Shown here in pieces: positions 34,830 to 46,055 of a DNA stretch of 64,000 bases; within the stretch, counting starts at the first letter, position 1, and each line of letters begins with the position of its first letter. Source of the stretch: Astropecten irregularis. Its lineage: Eukaryota; Echinodermata; Asteroidea; Paxillosida; Astropectinidae. The stretch is from positions 6,200,001 through 6,264,000 of the forward strand of contig OZ020254.1 in the NCBI GenBank assembly GCA_963971285.1, given 5' to 3'. Under the pieces are notes generated by a model. It was not told where the DNA came from. It worked only from the letters and a program-made list of their open reading frames with translations, and searched no databases. Both the position numbers and the translations under genes were made by a program.

Positions 34830-35169
34830 TAAAGTAATATCATACTTGGGTTTTTTTCAAAGAAATGCAGATTCATGGGTACAAATATCAAGGAAGACAC
34901 AGTAACAGTCATCTGTAAAATGTTCAGTCCCATACGGTGCCCATGCACCCATGCAAAATCTTGTCACCGTTATTTTTGATTTCATAAAGATAAAAAAGAA
35001 ATTGGTCAATTGGTTTTTACTCTTTTCTTGATAAATGCAGCATTTCAAACAGAAAACCTAATTGAACAATGTGTTTCTACCATCACCATCTTTATATCCT
35101 GTAAGTTATAGGTAAATCTGTGAAGATTTCTGATTCGGCAATGCTACCAAAGTAAGATACTACCTTTAA
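34830..35169 (-). mobile_element. Family R1 MITE, inverted neighbour copy
   Basis: It is opposite in orientation to the copy at 34341-34640, 190 bp away. It contains CAGATTCATGGGTACAAATA, AGTAACAGTCATCTGTAAAA and ATATCCTGTAAGTTATAGGT. It ends CTACCAAAGTAAGATACTAC then CTTT. Confidence 0.75.
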
Positions 35170-35704
35170 TGGCCCTCTAAATGACAACTTTGCAAGTCTA
35201 CAACCTGAACTTTCCCACACTCAACTCCTGCGATCTCCCCTCATGTTCAACAGACGAATTTCCCTACAAGCCTTTGTTCTTACTCGAAAGTGTGTGCTAA
35301 TAACTCCGAAGCCTTTTACCACGGCGTCGTTTGATAACCGACCGACAAGAATCCAACTCTTCCCCGCCCTCCCACCACCCAGACCCGGTCATTCGCCCCA
35401 GTCCCTGCCCGGTAAACTCTCCCTGCGGAATCCCACAGCCCCACTTTATTACAATTGCAAGCCGGACTACTTTATAACCCAATAAAATGCGAGTTAACTT
35501 TTGTTGGCGTCCAATTTTGGGGGGTATATAATATACCAGGCCTCCGTCGAATTTCACGGCCAAACACTCGGTAATATTCCCAAGGGAGAAGAGCTTTCTC
35601 GAGCCAACGACATTACTGAAAATGAAATTGCATCTCTTTTATTATCATATACACTAACTAAATCAAAACTCATGAGGGCGCTAACGACAGCGGCCAGAGG
35701 GGTG

Positions 35705-36432
35705 CTGGGTGCACCACACTAAATAGTGTCCCATTGACTTTAGTGTAAAATCCCTCAACTTCACAGTTCAAAAAACCCCATCCAGGAGTCTCTCAGTGTT
35801 TGGTGCAATAATGCAAAACAAAGTTTGAACCCTCATCTACCTGATTCCTTTAAATTTTTTTTTGCTAATTGCCCCAAGATAAAAAAACACCCCCCAAAAT
35901 GTCAATTTTCCCAAACCAGCTTGCAGCCGGTTTTCATGAAGCAACCCTCCACATTCAAATCAATGTAGGGCCACATTTTAAGCCAAAATTTCTCAGAGGG
36001 TGCACCATACACTTCCATTGACTTTAATGTAAAATCCCTCAACTTCACGGGCAAAAAAAACTCATCCGGGAGTCTCTCAGTTGTTGGTACAATACTTCAA
36101 ATGTTAGTTAGAAGTTTTGAACCCTCATCTACCCAATTCGTTTCAAATTTGTGTTTGTCAGCCGATAAGACTTTTTGCCAATTTCCCCAAGAAAAAAAAC
36201 CCAATACCCCCGGAATGTCCTCTTTTTCCGTAACCGTCTTTCTACCAGTTTCCATGAACAAACCTCCACGTTCAAAACAATGAAGGGCCAAATTTTGAGC
36301 GAACATTTCTCAAGTCTCCACAGGATGCTGAAGCACTGAACTACCAGGTTGTAATTATATACAATGTATTAATTGCACGACCCACAAAAATGCACATTGA
36401 TTTCGAAAGCTATTTAGTGTGGTGCAACCCAG
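35705..36432. mobile_element. TIR element with internal tandem duplication
   Basis: CTGGGTGCACCACACTAAAT at 35705 is inverted at the right end (36411-36432, one-base indel). Inside, a unit of about 290 bp containing CATTGACTTTAGTGTAAAAT, GGAGTCTCTCAGT and GAACCCTCATCTACC occurs twice in tandem (about 35727-35996 and 36018-36310) with noticeable divergence. No transposase is seen. Confidence 0.7.
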
Positions 36433-37163
36433 ACTGAGGCTCACTATATCTTTTGCAACGTCACAGCTCGAGTTTTTACCCGACCAATATGGCGTAAACT
36501 ACGGAGAGCCCCCAAAGCCGGGTATACAAAATAATCACAATTTGAAAGATATTGCTGAATGTAATGGAAACAACGCAAGCAATGATGGTGTGCTTTGTAG
36601 AGCTATGTAAAGTTTGTAAAACTGTTGAATTTGGTCACGCCGTCTGTCGAGAAGACGAAATGAATTACAACATTTGGCCACCCATGCCAACCAACAGCCA
36701 ATGTTTGTAAACAATAGGAAGGTCTATAGAGCCGTTTGAGAATCGCATGACCTGTTTCCATGGAGAAATGTTTAATCCACCAATCAGTGATGATTACAGA
36801 GAGATGACAAACGCCCATATCGGTCGCCATGCAGACAATATCCAGTTGATTGACTTATTAATTCAGTCGAGATGGAAAACGATTATAAATAATCTCATTT
36901 TGTCCATAATAACATCCCTTTTCGGGTTATGATGGCCGGGATATGAGGCAATTTCTCCGGCAGGGTCGTTGCTCGCTGTGATGGGTGTATACATGACATA
37001 GATCAGTGGTGTACATTACAATGGTGGAGATGGTTCATCATCAGTTAATGACAGTGGGAAGCTGAGAACATTCATCTCTCTCAGTGAGTATAGGCCTGTA
37101 ATTCCCCCTATACCCCGTGGCAATTCCAAACGGATTTGTCTTCCAACGAACCTCTCTATATAC
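36433..37163. other. Intergenic, nothing recognised
   Basis: Short frames only. No repeat from this window recurs here. Confidence 0.4.
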
Positions 37164-37264
37164 CAGTGTTGTAGTCGAGACCTGGAAGTCCGAGACCAAG
37201 ACCGAGACCGAGACCTGATGGTTCGAGACCGAGACCGAGACCGGTGGGGAGACCTACAACACTG
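37164..37264. mobile_element. hAT-type MITE with GAGACC repeats
   Basis: CAGTGTTGTAGTCGAGACC at the left is inverted at CTACAACACTG at the right. CTATATAC flanks both ends directly (37156-37163 and 37265-37272), a perfect 8-bp duplication. The interior is (GAGACC)n hexamers. It is only about 101 bp long. Confidence 0.85.
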
Positions 37265-38546
37265 CTATATACAACTACAAGGTAGATGTAGATACACCCA
37301 ACATGATCCACTTTTTTTCTTGAACTTTGTTTGTAATCCAGGCCGCGCATTACCGCCATTATTGTCTGTCGTATTTTCAATAAGGAGACTGAGAAAATGA
37401 ACAGAATGGGAAGTTAGCACAAAACTTCCCCGATCCATCAGACGTTTAGGTCGTACAGCAGACACAAGTTACCAGCGAAAATATACTGCTCGTAACTGGT
37501 ACTTTGAGGTTATGGTGCTGCTTCAACCAGTTTTGTCTTTACAGAAAGGCGAGCGATGATGTTATTGGTCGAGTTGGAAAATGGAGCCATTTAAAGAGCC
37601 GTACTTGTGGTCAATTTTCTTTGAAACAAATGGGATAAAATGATAACATTGGGGGATAACATGAGTGAAAGATGGAACGGTTAGCTACATAATTGGCATA
37701 ATGATGGATTGCTGCAAATACAGAAGGTTCAACCGTCAATAAGACATACAAAATAATACATATGCCTATGCTTTCAAAGATTATTCATCATGAGTTGTTG
37801 CCCCCAGCCTACTAGGCACTGAAGCGCGCCACCAACGGTTTAGAAATATTAAAGTTATCAAGAACAACATTATCTGAGGCAATGCACAATGAATGTCATT
37901 ACTTCGATTCCCGATTAAAACATAAAACAAAACAACCATCAGTCCAACTCTCAGTTCAGCCCGATTAGCCATATTTTTAGTGGAGGGCAGTGCTGTGATA
38001 AAACACACTGAGGTCGGCATGGTCCAGAGTCATCAAATGACGAGCAGCTGCCCCGGCTCACGCGGCGATTGCCCCGGGTGCGTGCGCGGGGGAATGCGGT
38101 GCGCTCCGTGTGGAGCTTGCTCGCGACCGGAGGGAAGAAACAAAAAAATGAAGTTGGCCAAAAAAAATAAATGTAACAAATTCTCCCGGAGTCATTTTTG
38201 TCATCCCCTTCGTTTTTCTTATCTAAGGAAGACACAGCATGGAATGAGTGAACTATTTAACCTGTTCTGAAAAGTTGTTGATTGCATCATAACGTCTTGC
38301 GATCTACCTGGGGATCTATCGTAAGTTCAGTGTCTGACATTCAATCAGGAATCATGATCGACGCGGTATACCTTGACCCTGCCTCAGACATTTCACGGAT
38401 TCTCTAGGCCTTTTATTAAGATCTTGTGAATTTGCTCACATTTGCTCATATCCTGTTATGAAAGAGTCGGGACAGCAGGGGTAGAGGACATCCAATGTTT
38501 CTGACAAACATTGTCGTGTTTAGAAATAAATAACACTAGAGAGAGT
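37265..38546. other. Intergenic with GC-rich patch at 38040-38120
   Basis: No gene is seen. The patch at 38040-38120 is CpG-rich (CACGCGGCGATTGCCCCGGG) and unique in the window. It is possibly regulatory. Confidence 0.3.
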
Positions 38547-38716
38547 AAGGCTTGCGGTGACACCATGTATACAAATCTCTTTTAGGAAGATGTGTGGTCC
38601 TGACTCCTGAAAAGGACCGATGAGAGTTGATTCTCGACGTTTCGACCAGTGTGCTCTAGTCGTCCTCAGGAGAGAGGTGTCTCCACCATGAAAAAATTCA
38701 AACCTTACTCAATAAA
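38547..38716. mobile_element. Penelope-like hammerhead-bearing element, partial
   Basis: This copy shares AAGGCTTGCGGTGACACCAT, GAAGATGTGTGGTCCTGA, GAAAAGGACCGATGAGAGT and TCTCCACCATG with the other family members. It carries a hammerhead-like core on the minus strand (annotated separately). It is single-armed, not a full hairpin. Confidence 0.65.
38632..38675 (-). ncRNA. Hammerhead-like ribozyme, intact core
   Basis: On the minus strand: TCTC (stem I) - CTGAGGA - C - GACTAG/CTGGTC (stem II, loop AGCACA) - GAAA - CGTC - GAGA (stem I). All conserved core bases are present, and stem I pairs over four bases. Stem III is the minimal palindrome ACGT, as in dimer-acting Penelope-type hammerheads. 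The one extra base after A9 is an uncertainty. Confidence 0.6.
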
Positions 38717-39500
38717 AAACACATATTTCGCATGATTATAGACTGCTCATAATAAATATAGAAGCACGCGCATTTCGAATCGGAAGCCATAACCCTACAT
38801 ACAACAAGCTAATTTGCGCCGATGGTGTATCATTAATTTTCTCTGTCATTTATACCTCTAGATAAAAACTCTGTAGATAAGTTTCATCGGGCAAGAATTT
38901 CAGTTGCATCTAGAGTGGGATGTAGGCCTAACTTCTGCAATTCACTGCGCATGCTCCGACTTCGAACATCACCAATAACCGTTTGGTATCATTGGAACTT
39001 AATCGAAACTGACTTCCAAAGAAAGTACAGGCCTATACACTAACTTGATCATCAAACTCAGAACTGTCAGTGTACGGAAAGAACTTGGAAATCAAGTAGA
39101 CCTATATCGAATTGAATGGCTGACTGCACACAACACTTATCAAATCTGCCAGACTATTAGCTTGGAACCCTCATATGACTGGTTCTCTTCATAATATGAC
39201 ACATATCCCCTTGTAACAATTTTTTAATTTACCGAGACTTGGCCGCGGCGGGGTGCCGCTCGGTACCGCCGGGCCTAAGTATCGGGGTTACATTCCAACA
39301 CCGTGCGGCGCGGCCTTCTAGACCTCGCTCCGGTACTAGAGCCAACAGCCCCGGTCACCAGTCGCGACTGTTGACATTTTCAATGATTATTCTTGTTTTC
39401 AATGCGTAACACACCGGTTTTACGTTTACGTGTCATGCGTATTATTTGCTCTCGCTTAAAACCTAGGTGAAAAAAATTGCACTTGCTGTCCGAGTATTAC
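38717..39500. other. Intergenic with GC-rich unique block
   Basis: No gene is seen. 39236-39360 is strongly GC-rich; 40 bp of it (39261-39300) recurs at 40045-40084. The rest is AT-rich. Confidence 0.35.
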
Positions 39501-39502
39501 AT

Positions 39503-39735
39503 AGGGCCCAAAGCTCGGCTCCGGCTCTGGTTCCATTTCGTGAATCCATTTTTGAATTATGGGTATCAAAATCGAGAATTTTTGGCTGCGGTTCGGAAGC
39601 AGATTCTCTGGTTTGAAAAAGAAAACAGAGCTTCGGCTTCAATGAAAACCACAACCTATATTTTCAGCATATGGATGACAGAGACGAAGCCGGAGCCGGA
39701 GCCGGAGCCGGAGCCGAGGTTTGAGAAAGGCCCAT
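39503..39735. mobile_element. Family R2 MITE copy
   Basis: GGGCCCAAAGCTCGGCTCCG at the left and AGGTTTGAGAAAGGCCCATA at the right are diverged inverted ends. The interior has TTTGGCTGCGGTTCGGAAGC, GATTCTCTGGTTTGAAAAAG and TTTTCAGCATATGGATGACA. A (GGAGCC)n expansion lies near the right end. Confidence 0.7.
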
Positions 39736-39913
39736 AGTGAAACTTTCAATATAGCTGACATGGTGCCTTGCGCCTTACGGTGAAATTTCACAACAGAACA
39801 CGTCAGGGAACCCGTCTATAGGCTCGTACGCGTACACATAGGCCCTACAATTTTCTTTTCACAAGGCGCTTTCCAATCCGTTTCACTAAATTTTGATAAA
39901 ATCTGTTCTTGTG

Positions 39914-40262
39914 GATCGGTTTGCGGAAACACCATGTAAGAATCGTTGGTACTTTCGCACTTCTATTTCGTTCGCACTTCTCGTAAGGTCTCAGCGTTTC
40001 AACTATACAGCCGGCTCTAGTCCTCATCAGGAGACCTCATTATTCGGTACCGCCGGGCGTAAGTATCGGGGTTACATTCCAACAACTCATCGGTCTCCTG
40101 ATGATGACTAGAGCAGGCTAGTCGAAACGTTGAGACCTTACGAGAAGTGCGAACGAAATTAGAAGTGCGAAAGTACGATTCAGTTACATGCAGTTACATT
40201 CCGCAAACCGATCCATAGGCCTACCAATTGTCACCGTGCAAAGTCTCAAATCTTGCTTAAGA
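39914..40262. mobile_element. Hairpin element with inverted hammerhead arms
   Basis: The left arm (39914-40027; CGGTTTGCGGAAACACCATG, then TTTCGCACTTCT and CTCGTAAGGTCTCAGCG) is inverted in the right arm (40092-40216). A spacer of about 60 bp contains the 40-bp copy of 39261-39300. The right arm holds an intact hammerhead-like core. The left arm's copy (minus strand) has GAAACGCT and a damaged stem II. No reverse transcriptase is present, so it is non-autonomous. Confidence 0.7.
40092..40137 (+). ncRNA. Hammerhead-like ribozyme, best copy
   Basis: It reads GGTCTC - CTGATGA - T - GACTAG(AGCAGG)CTAGTC - GAAA - CGTT - GAGACC. The 6-bp stem I, 6-bp stem II, both core strands and the minimal stem III (ACGT) all fit a type I hammerhead. 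The predicted cleavage is after T40131. An unpaired T follows A9, and every copy in this window has one extra base there. Confidence 0.65.
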
Positions 40263-43200
40263 TTTTGTTCTTATCTTATCAAATAAACTGTAAGGGCAAC
40301 TGATCAGATTCACCTGCCATTTCAAGCCTCAATGAAAACGGTCCCAGGTTCGAGTCCCTCTTTATTCAGTTTTACGTTTTATTCAGCAAACGTATAATGC
40401 GTATTTCAACAATCTGAATCTCATTATACGGTTTAGTGAAACTAGATAATTAATCATAACTATATGTATAGGCCTACGGACTCAGCTGCCAAAAGGCACA
40501 TACCCATTTTAAAGATAAACTGTAATCAAAACTCATATGAAGTTAAATACATCTGTATTGTTATAAAACTCAACCTGTCTATTATTGTTTGTGCAAAAAA
40601 TATTGTATATTGAAAAGGGAGGTATTTTATAGGCCCATAATTTAGCACCCCACTTGTCGCGACTTAAAACCTTGCTTACGTCACATGCAGAACACATGCA
40701 GTGTGGTGCAAGCCTATATACTGTACCTAGGTGACGCCACAAGCTATTGTTGCGTGGATCGGTTTCAAAGGGGACTTTTTTGGAGGGGCGGGGAAGGACA
40801 TATACATGTACCGATTTTTTAACTTGTTGGTCAAAATTAAGCACTTACATACAAAAATAAATTCATATAGTTAATTACATTACATTAATTACGTATTAAG
40901 CAATAATTTTAAACCACTTTCATCCCTTTCTCAAATTTGATTACCGTAAACGTTTAAGTCAATGTGTCTTTCTATAGTCCTAAAACTTGAATATATTTAG
41001 CATGTGTTCTGCGGTCCGTTCGTGACTGTGAATGCTATAAGGAATTAGCCTATTATGTGTCGTTGAAGTTGACTCAACTTGTGAAACAAAGAAATGAAGA
41101 GGGTGTGCAGCGATGACAACCAGATGGACAAGGCTATAGATGGTGTGGAATAGGCCAAGGCAGCCTGCTAACAGAGAAAGAAAGGCATTCAGTTCAATCA
41201 GCAGAAGTCGGGATTGGTATATAATTATGATTATTATATACACTCGCCATCCAGATGCGCAATGTGTGCTTATGAATTAATTTGAACCACTTAATTCTAA
41301 CGACACCAGCAGCGGGCTCTTGTTCGAGGCAGCTTGCAATGGCAAAGGTTAATACGCCAATAAAGCTGTTATTTTTTCCCCGACCCGGCACCGACAAAGC
41401 AAGAGATACCAATCTCCAATCGATTCAAAAATAGCCTCCCCACAATAATCCGACGGGGATATTTGGTTCCTCCTTAAATAACACGCCTGGAGTTACGTAT
41501 GTTCAAAGCCTAAGCCGAGAACTCGCTCGGAATCGTCGCGGCCGATCTATCCCCGGCTTCGTGCAAAGCGGCCCAACCGCCGTTAGGGCCGGCCTGGTGG
41601 TATACGGTATAGGGTAGCTGCAATCCCATAGCATGCTATGATATACCAATGACGTGGTGCTTCTTGGGTCTTGTATTTTTCTGAGGGAGGAAGGAGGTGG
41701 TTTGGAGGGCTACAGTAGGGTGCTTTGTGTGGTTTTTCCTTCTACCACCATAGAGTGTTGGTCGTTCGACCTCATTTAGAGGGGTGACAGACGGGTATCC
41801 CACGGGGGGAAACACGGTGTAATTTACCTGGTCGTACAAGGCAGGTTCACTACAGCAAGAAGTGGGATACTGGACTATAATGATACCCGATGTTAAACTC
41901 ATTCACAAACCATTTCACAAACCTTCACTGCTACACAGATGTGGTTCCCCGGTAACAGACGAGCTCCATGAAACGCTACAATAGACAATCCTCAAAATTC
42001 ACGACTCTGATGGGAGAATATAAGGTTAAAAATTATCCCAATGCGTTACACTTCGCAGTAAGTTCTCACAAAGTCCCAGTGTCTAATATAAACTCGGTTA
42101 ACACGATTTAAGAGACGTGGAAACAAAGATTGCATCTTATCTCATCGTCAAACCTTTTTCGCTTAGACTTGATCCTTAGTCCTTGCCGCTCATTTCAAAT
42201 AACCACAAGCAATTTACTGGGAAATTACTTGGAGTTAATGAGATTGGTTTCTTTGCTGGGAAATAAAAGACTTGAAGTTGGAACACAGGAGTGTAAAGCA
42301 GGTCGTGTTGTAAGCCAGAGTCGCCCGTGAATGGCCTGGCCGGGATCACACGGAAATCCCACTCAAACGATTTCTAAGCTATAGACCCATATCTAAAAGA
42401 GCATCAGCGTCTTGGCCTAAGTTTTGTCGCACACATTAAAATTTCCTTATAAAACACGGCACCACCAAAGCATTTATTCTCATACCCCCTTAAATGAGGT
42501 TTGGGAACTGACTTTGCCGCGGTCATTGACCCAACGGGTCGAGCTCGAGGTTATCGTGTATACATGTATACCGACAGTAGACTTGCATCAAGTCCTTGCA
42601 CAGTGCACACGGTTCGTTTAGTCTTCAAGTTCATTTTCGGTACGTACATGTATATAACATGGAAATTACAATAATACGACACAAATGGCAAGCCACATTT
42701 GGGTTTAAACCAACACAATTAGGCATATAATAGGGAGTCATTTGTATGTTTGTTTTTGCAAGAAAATGAAATCCAGAACGCAACGTTAAAAAGACACACT
42801 ACAAAGGAAAAGTTAAACTCGAAAGTGTAAACTTGACCCACAAGGAGATAGTTTGCCAAATGAAAATACTGCACTGGATGAATAAAAGAAATGATGAATA
42901 ATTCAGCCCGATAACACGTTTAAAAGACAATTAGAAAGAACGCTCATGACCAAGAACTTGTAAATGCAGCTTCAAATGTGGGTACAATTGCCCCCCCCCA
43001 AAAAAAAAAACACAGAGCACTATTTGCATTTCATGTATTTAGGCAGCACAAATCCTTGGACACAACTAACTTGACCCTTTCATAAGATCTGATTTCCAGC
43101 GACCTTGACGGAGCTAAAATGTTCGGCGCGCCGGTGGTCTTCTGCAAAATGAGAAGCGACTTCATTTATTGAACGTGAACTAGCGTCATCGAATGAGGTG

Positions 43201-44248
43201 GTAAATTAAGACAATGTTCAGGCCTTTAGTAAAAAAGACATGTATAAGCTATCGAAATGATATCCTTTGTATGATGATCTTGATCTATTATGGTATAGCG
43301 GCCGTGAAATAGTTAAATACGGTGCCGAAAAGAAGCCAAGTATCTTCCCACTTGCACGTTTCAGTGAACGTCACTCATCATTACAGAACACTCGACAAAA
43401 TATACAGTCGTGTAATTTATGTGCCTGCTAGTTCACAAAGTCAACACTTTCGTGTTTTTTTTTCTCTCCAAAACGCCTCGCCATTTTAACCACAGGAGCA
43501 TCCCAAAGAGCGTTCTGTGAATTCTAAATTCTTCAGCTATCAATCTACAAACCGATGTCACTTTAAATCCACCATACTCCATCAACATGCTGCGTTTTCC
43601 ATGTATACGTGAGCTAAGATGTGGTCTGGGGGACTCGCCTGGCCGCAGAAACAATTATCAACAAACAAAAGTCTCCAAGAAGCAACAGCCTGCAGAGGTT
43701 TCGGAGGACAACCATCCCACGAGCGGTAATACTTGACGTCATCCTCACGTCAATTTAACATTCATATTTCATGCTCTATTTGAGTTGTACACACACGCAC
43801 GTGTTTAATGTCAGTGTTCGGATCAATTATGCGCAAAACTAACGGCTCGTATTCTAAGTTGATCTGAAATCAGAAAAATATTTTCGAATTTCCATGGAAT
43901 GGAAGAATTTAAAACGGCCTGCGGGGAATGATAGTCTTCAGAGATTTCGAGAAATCAGAGGCCAACTTCGTGGATGTGCCAAGGATACAATTATTATTTT
44001 TGCTGTAAGCACTAAAAACGTCCTGCTGAGTTAAATAACCTGTCCCGTGTACCGAACCAATCTGCCTGCCGATTGAATAAAACGATCAGGATTCTGTGTA
44101 AGGTGGAACTGTAACTTCGTGCACATTATGGGCCGATGCGATACCCTGCCTTCGTAAGGATTTGAACGAAAACGTTTTACCGACGTTATACTTCAAACGC
44201 CACACACAGTTTAACAGACTGATCAACTTGCAGTTTCTTTTTCTTAAA
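40263..44248. other. Intergenic, no gene recognised
   Basis: About 4 kb. A B-box-like GGTTCGAGTCCC lies near 40347. 41480-41600 is a small GC-richer unique patch. The frames at 40533-40844 and 41636-41902 lack family signatures. No strong inverted repeats were noticed. Confidence 0.35.
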
Positions 44249-44550
44249 TGTACTATCATAATTTGGTAGCATACTGAAACAGAAATCTTCACAGATTTAC
44301 CTATAACTACGGGCCCTGGTGATGGCAGAAACATACCGTTAAAATTGTTCTACCTGAAATGCTGTATTTTTATCCAGAAAATAGTATAACCAATGACCAA
44401 AACAATTTTTATCTTTTAAAGATCATGAAACAACGGTGAAAAAACTCACGGTGGACGTTTTTCACTGTTTTCTCAGAAAGTGAAATTTTCACAGATGACC
44501 GTATCTAACTTGATACTTTTGCCTACGAATCTGCATTTTTGACAAAAAAA
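44249..44550 (+). mobile_element. Family R1 MITE
   Basis: It contains CAGAAATCTTCACAGATTTA, GATGGCAGAAACATACCGTT, TACCTGAAATGCTGTATTTT, CACTGTTTTCTCAGAAAGTG and ATTTTCACAGATGACCGTAT. It is followed within about 10 bp by an R2 copy. Confidence 0.7.
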
Positions 44551-44560
44551 AACATACAAT

Positions 44561-44702
44561 GGCCCAGGCTCTGTCTCTGGCTCCATTTCAGAAGTACACT
44601 AAAACAGAGCTTCAGCTTTAATGAAAAACCGCCTATTATTTTCAGCATATTGATGACAGAGCCATAGCCTGAGCCTCCGTTTCGTAAACCCCCATATGGG
44701 CC
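44561..44702. mobile_element. Family R2 MITE, internally deleted
   Basis: GGCCCAGGCTCTGTCTCTGG at the left and GAGCCTCCGTTTCGTAAAC at the right match the family ends. The GGCTGCGGTTCGGAAG interior is missing, while TTTTCAGCATATTGATGACA is kept. Confidence 0.65.
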
Positions 44703-46049
44703 AGTGCAATACCCTACCGTCATGAAGATTTGGAAGAAAACTTCATACCTCAAATACTATAGGGTTTACAGACTGATCAAGTTCCTTTCATTTTCTAATC
44801 ATGTAGGCCCCACAATGTACCACAGTTTACAACCCAATTAGAAATTCAAGGTAAGGCTCGAAGCGCCCATAATTCACCAGTGATATCCGTTGTAATCATT
44901 TCATATTTTGCTCAGAACAAGCTGTCCGCGGGTAGACGAACAAAGGGTTTAATTATACGTATCACCGGGGGCAAGATGGCCAGACAAGGTGGTCCTTTGT
45001 TCTTTACCGGATCAAACGAGAATACGCGCCAGTGGTCACGTGTCGATTGCTTTACAAAAAGACCTACACTTAATTATAACGAGGGGTCGAAAATGATGTA
45101 ATTGGTGCGTTTTTCATCACTCACGTATTTATAGATTTTAAAATTCTACAGGTGTCTTACACAGCAATACGAGAATTGTAAATTGAACACACACGATTAT
45201 GGGACTTCCAGGAAATTAAGCATCACTTTAAAATGAACAGTTTTGTATTTTGTTAGGAGGGTGGGAAAAGGATAGCTGCTAGGGGAAAAAATGAAGATTT
45301 TTTAATTTTAATATACAAGCGACCAGGCACTGTATTAATAATGTCATTTACACAGGCCACTGATGACTGTGGCCGTGAAGTGACCCGTACATAAGTTATT
45401 CCGTGGTTTCATTATTAAGCCGCGCGACCGTGTCGGTGAGGGGAAGTGACGGCTTGCTGGTCCCCGGACAAAGCGAGACAAAAACAGGGGGGAAATGTTG
45501 GAAAGTCTCCGGCACCGTATTTTTTTATACAGACCGAGCCGACATTGTTCACGTCTAATTGCTCGGGTTTTGGGCAAATCACACGGTCCGTTAGGCCTCA
45601 ATGCCAGACCTTTGTTCCGGCCCCTATCGCCCGCCATGAATTTTTCAAAATCTCATTTCGTCCGACGATTATCGTGACTTTGTGAACAGTGCCACAGGTC
45701 TATAATTAGTGTATTGAGCCAGCTCTTGCCGTTCCCGGTTCTTTTTTTAATAGATACCGCAAGCAGTTGTACTCGAGGACGGTTTTATTATAAGGTTCAT
45801 TAAATCTTATTAATAGTCACGTTCGTTTTCTCACCGTGATGCAGCCTGCCAGGTTTTTTTTTGTATAACCATCTTTCGGTCATAAACAGCTTAATCTCAA
45901 ATTGGCGCAGGCTTTAAAATGGAAATTGGTGGTTCAATCGTTCAAAAAAAAAATAATGAAATAAAATAAAATATTTGTAAACAGATATTATAGGGGATCA
46001 ACACTAATCGCATGGGAGAAAGCTGTGATCATTATAATAGGCCTAGTAT
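44703..46049. other. Intergenic; GC-richer island at 45390-45690
   Basis: No gene is seen. 45390-45690 is unique and GC-richer (TTAAGCCGCGCGACCG, TCTAATTGCTCGGG, CCGCCATGAATTTTTC) and could be regulatory. The rest is AT-rich. Confidence 0.3.
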
Positions 46050-46055
46050 AGGCCT

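Noticed and set aside
40533-40844. 103-codon minus-strand frame
   Set aside because: No recognisable domain. The flanks are AT-rich intergenic DNA.
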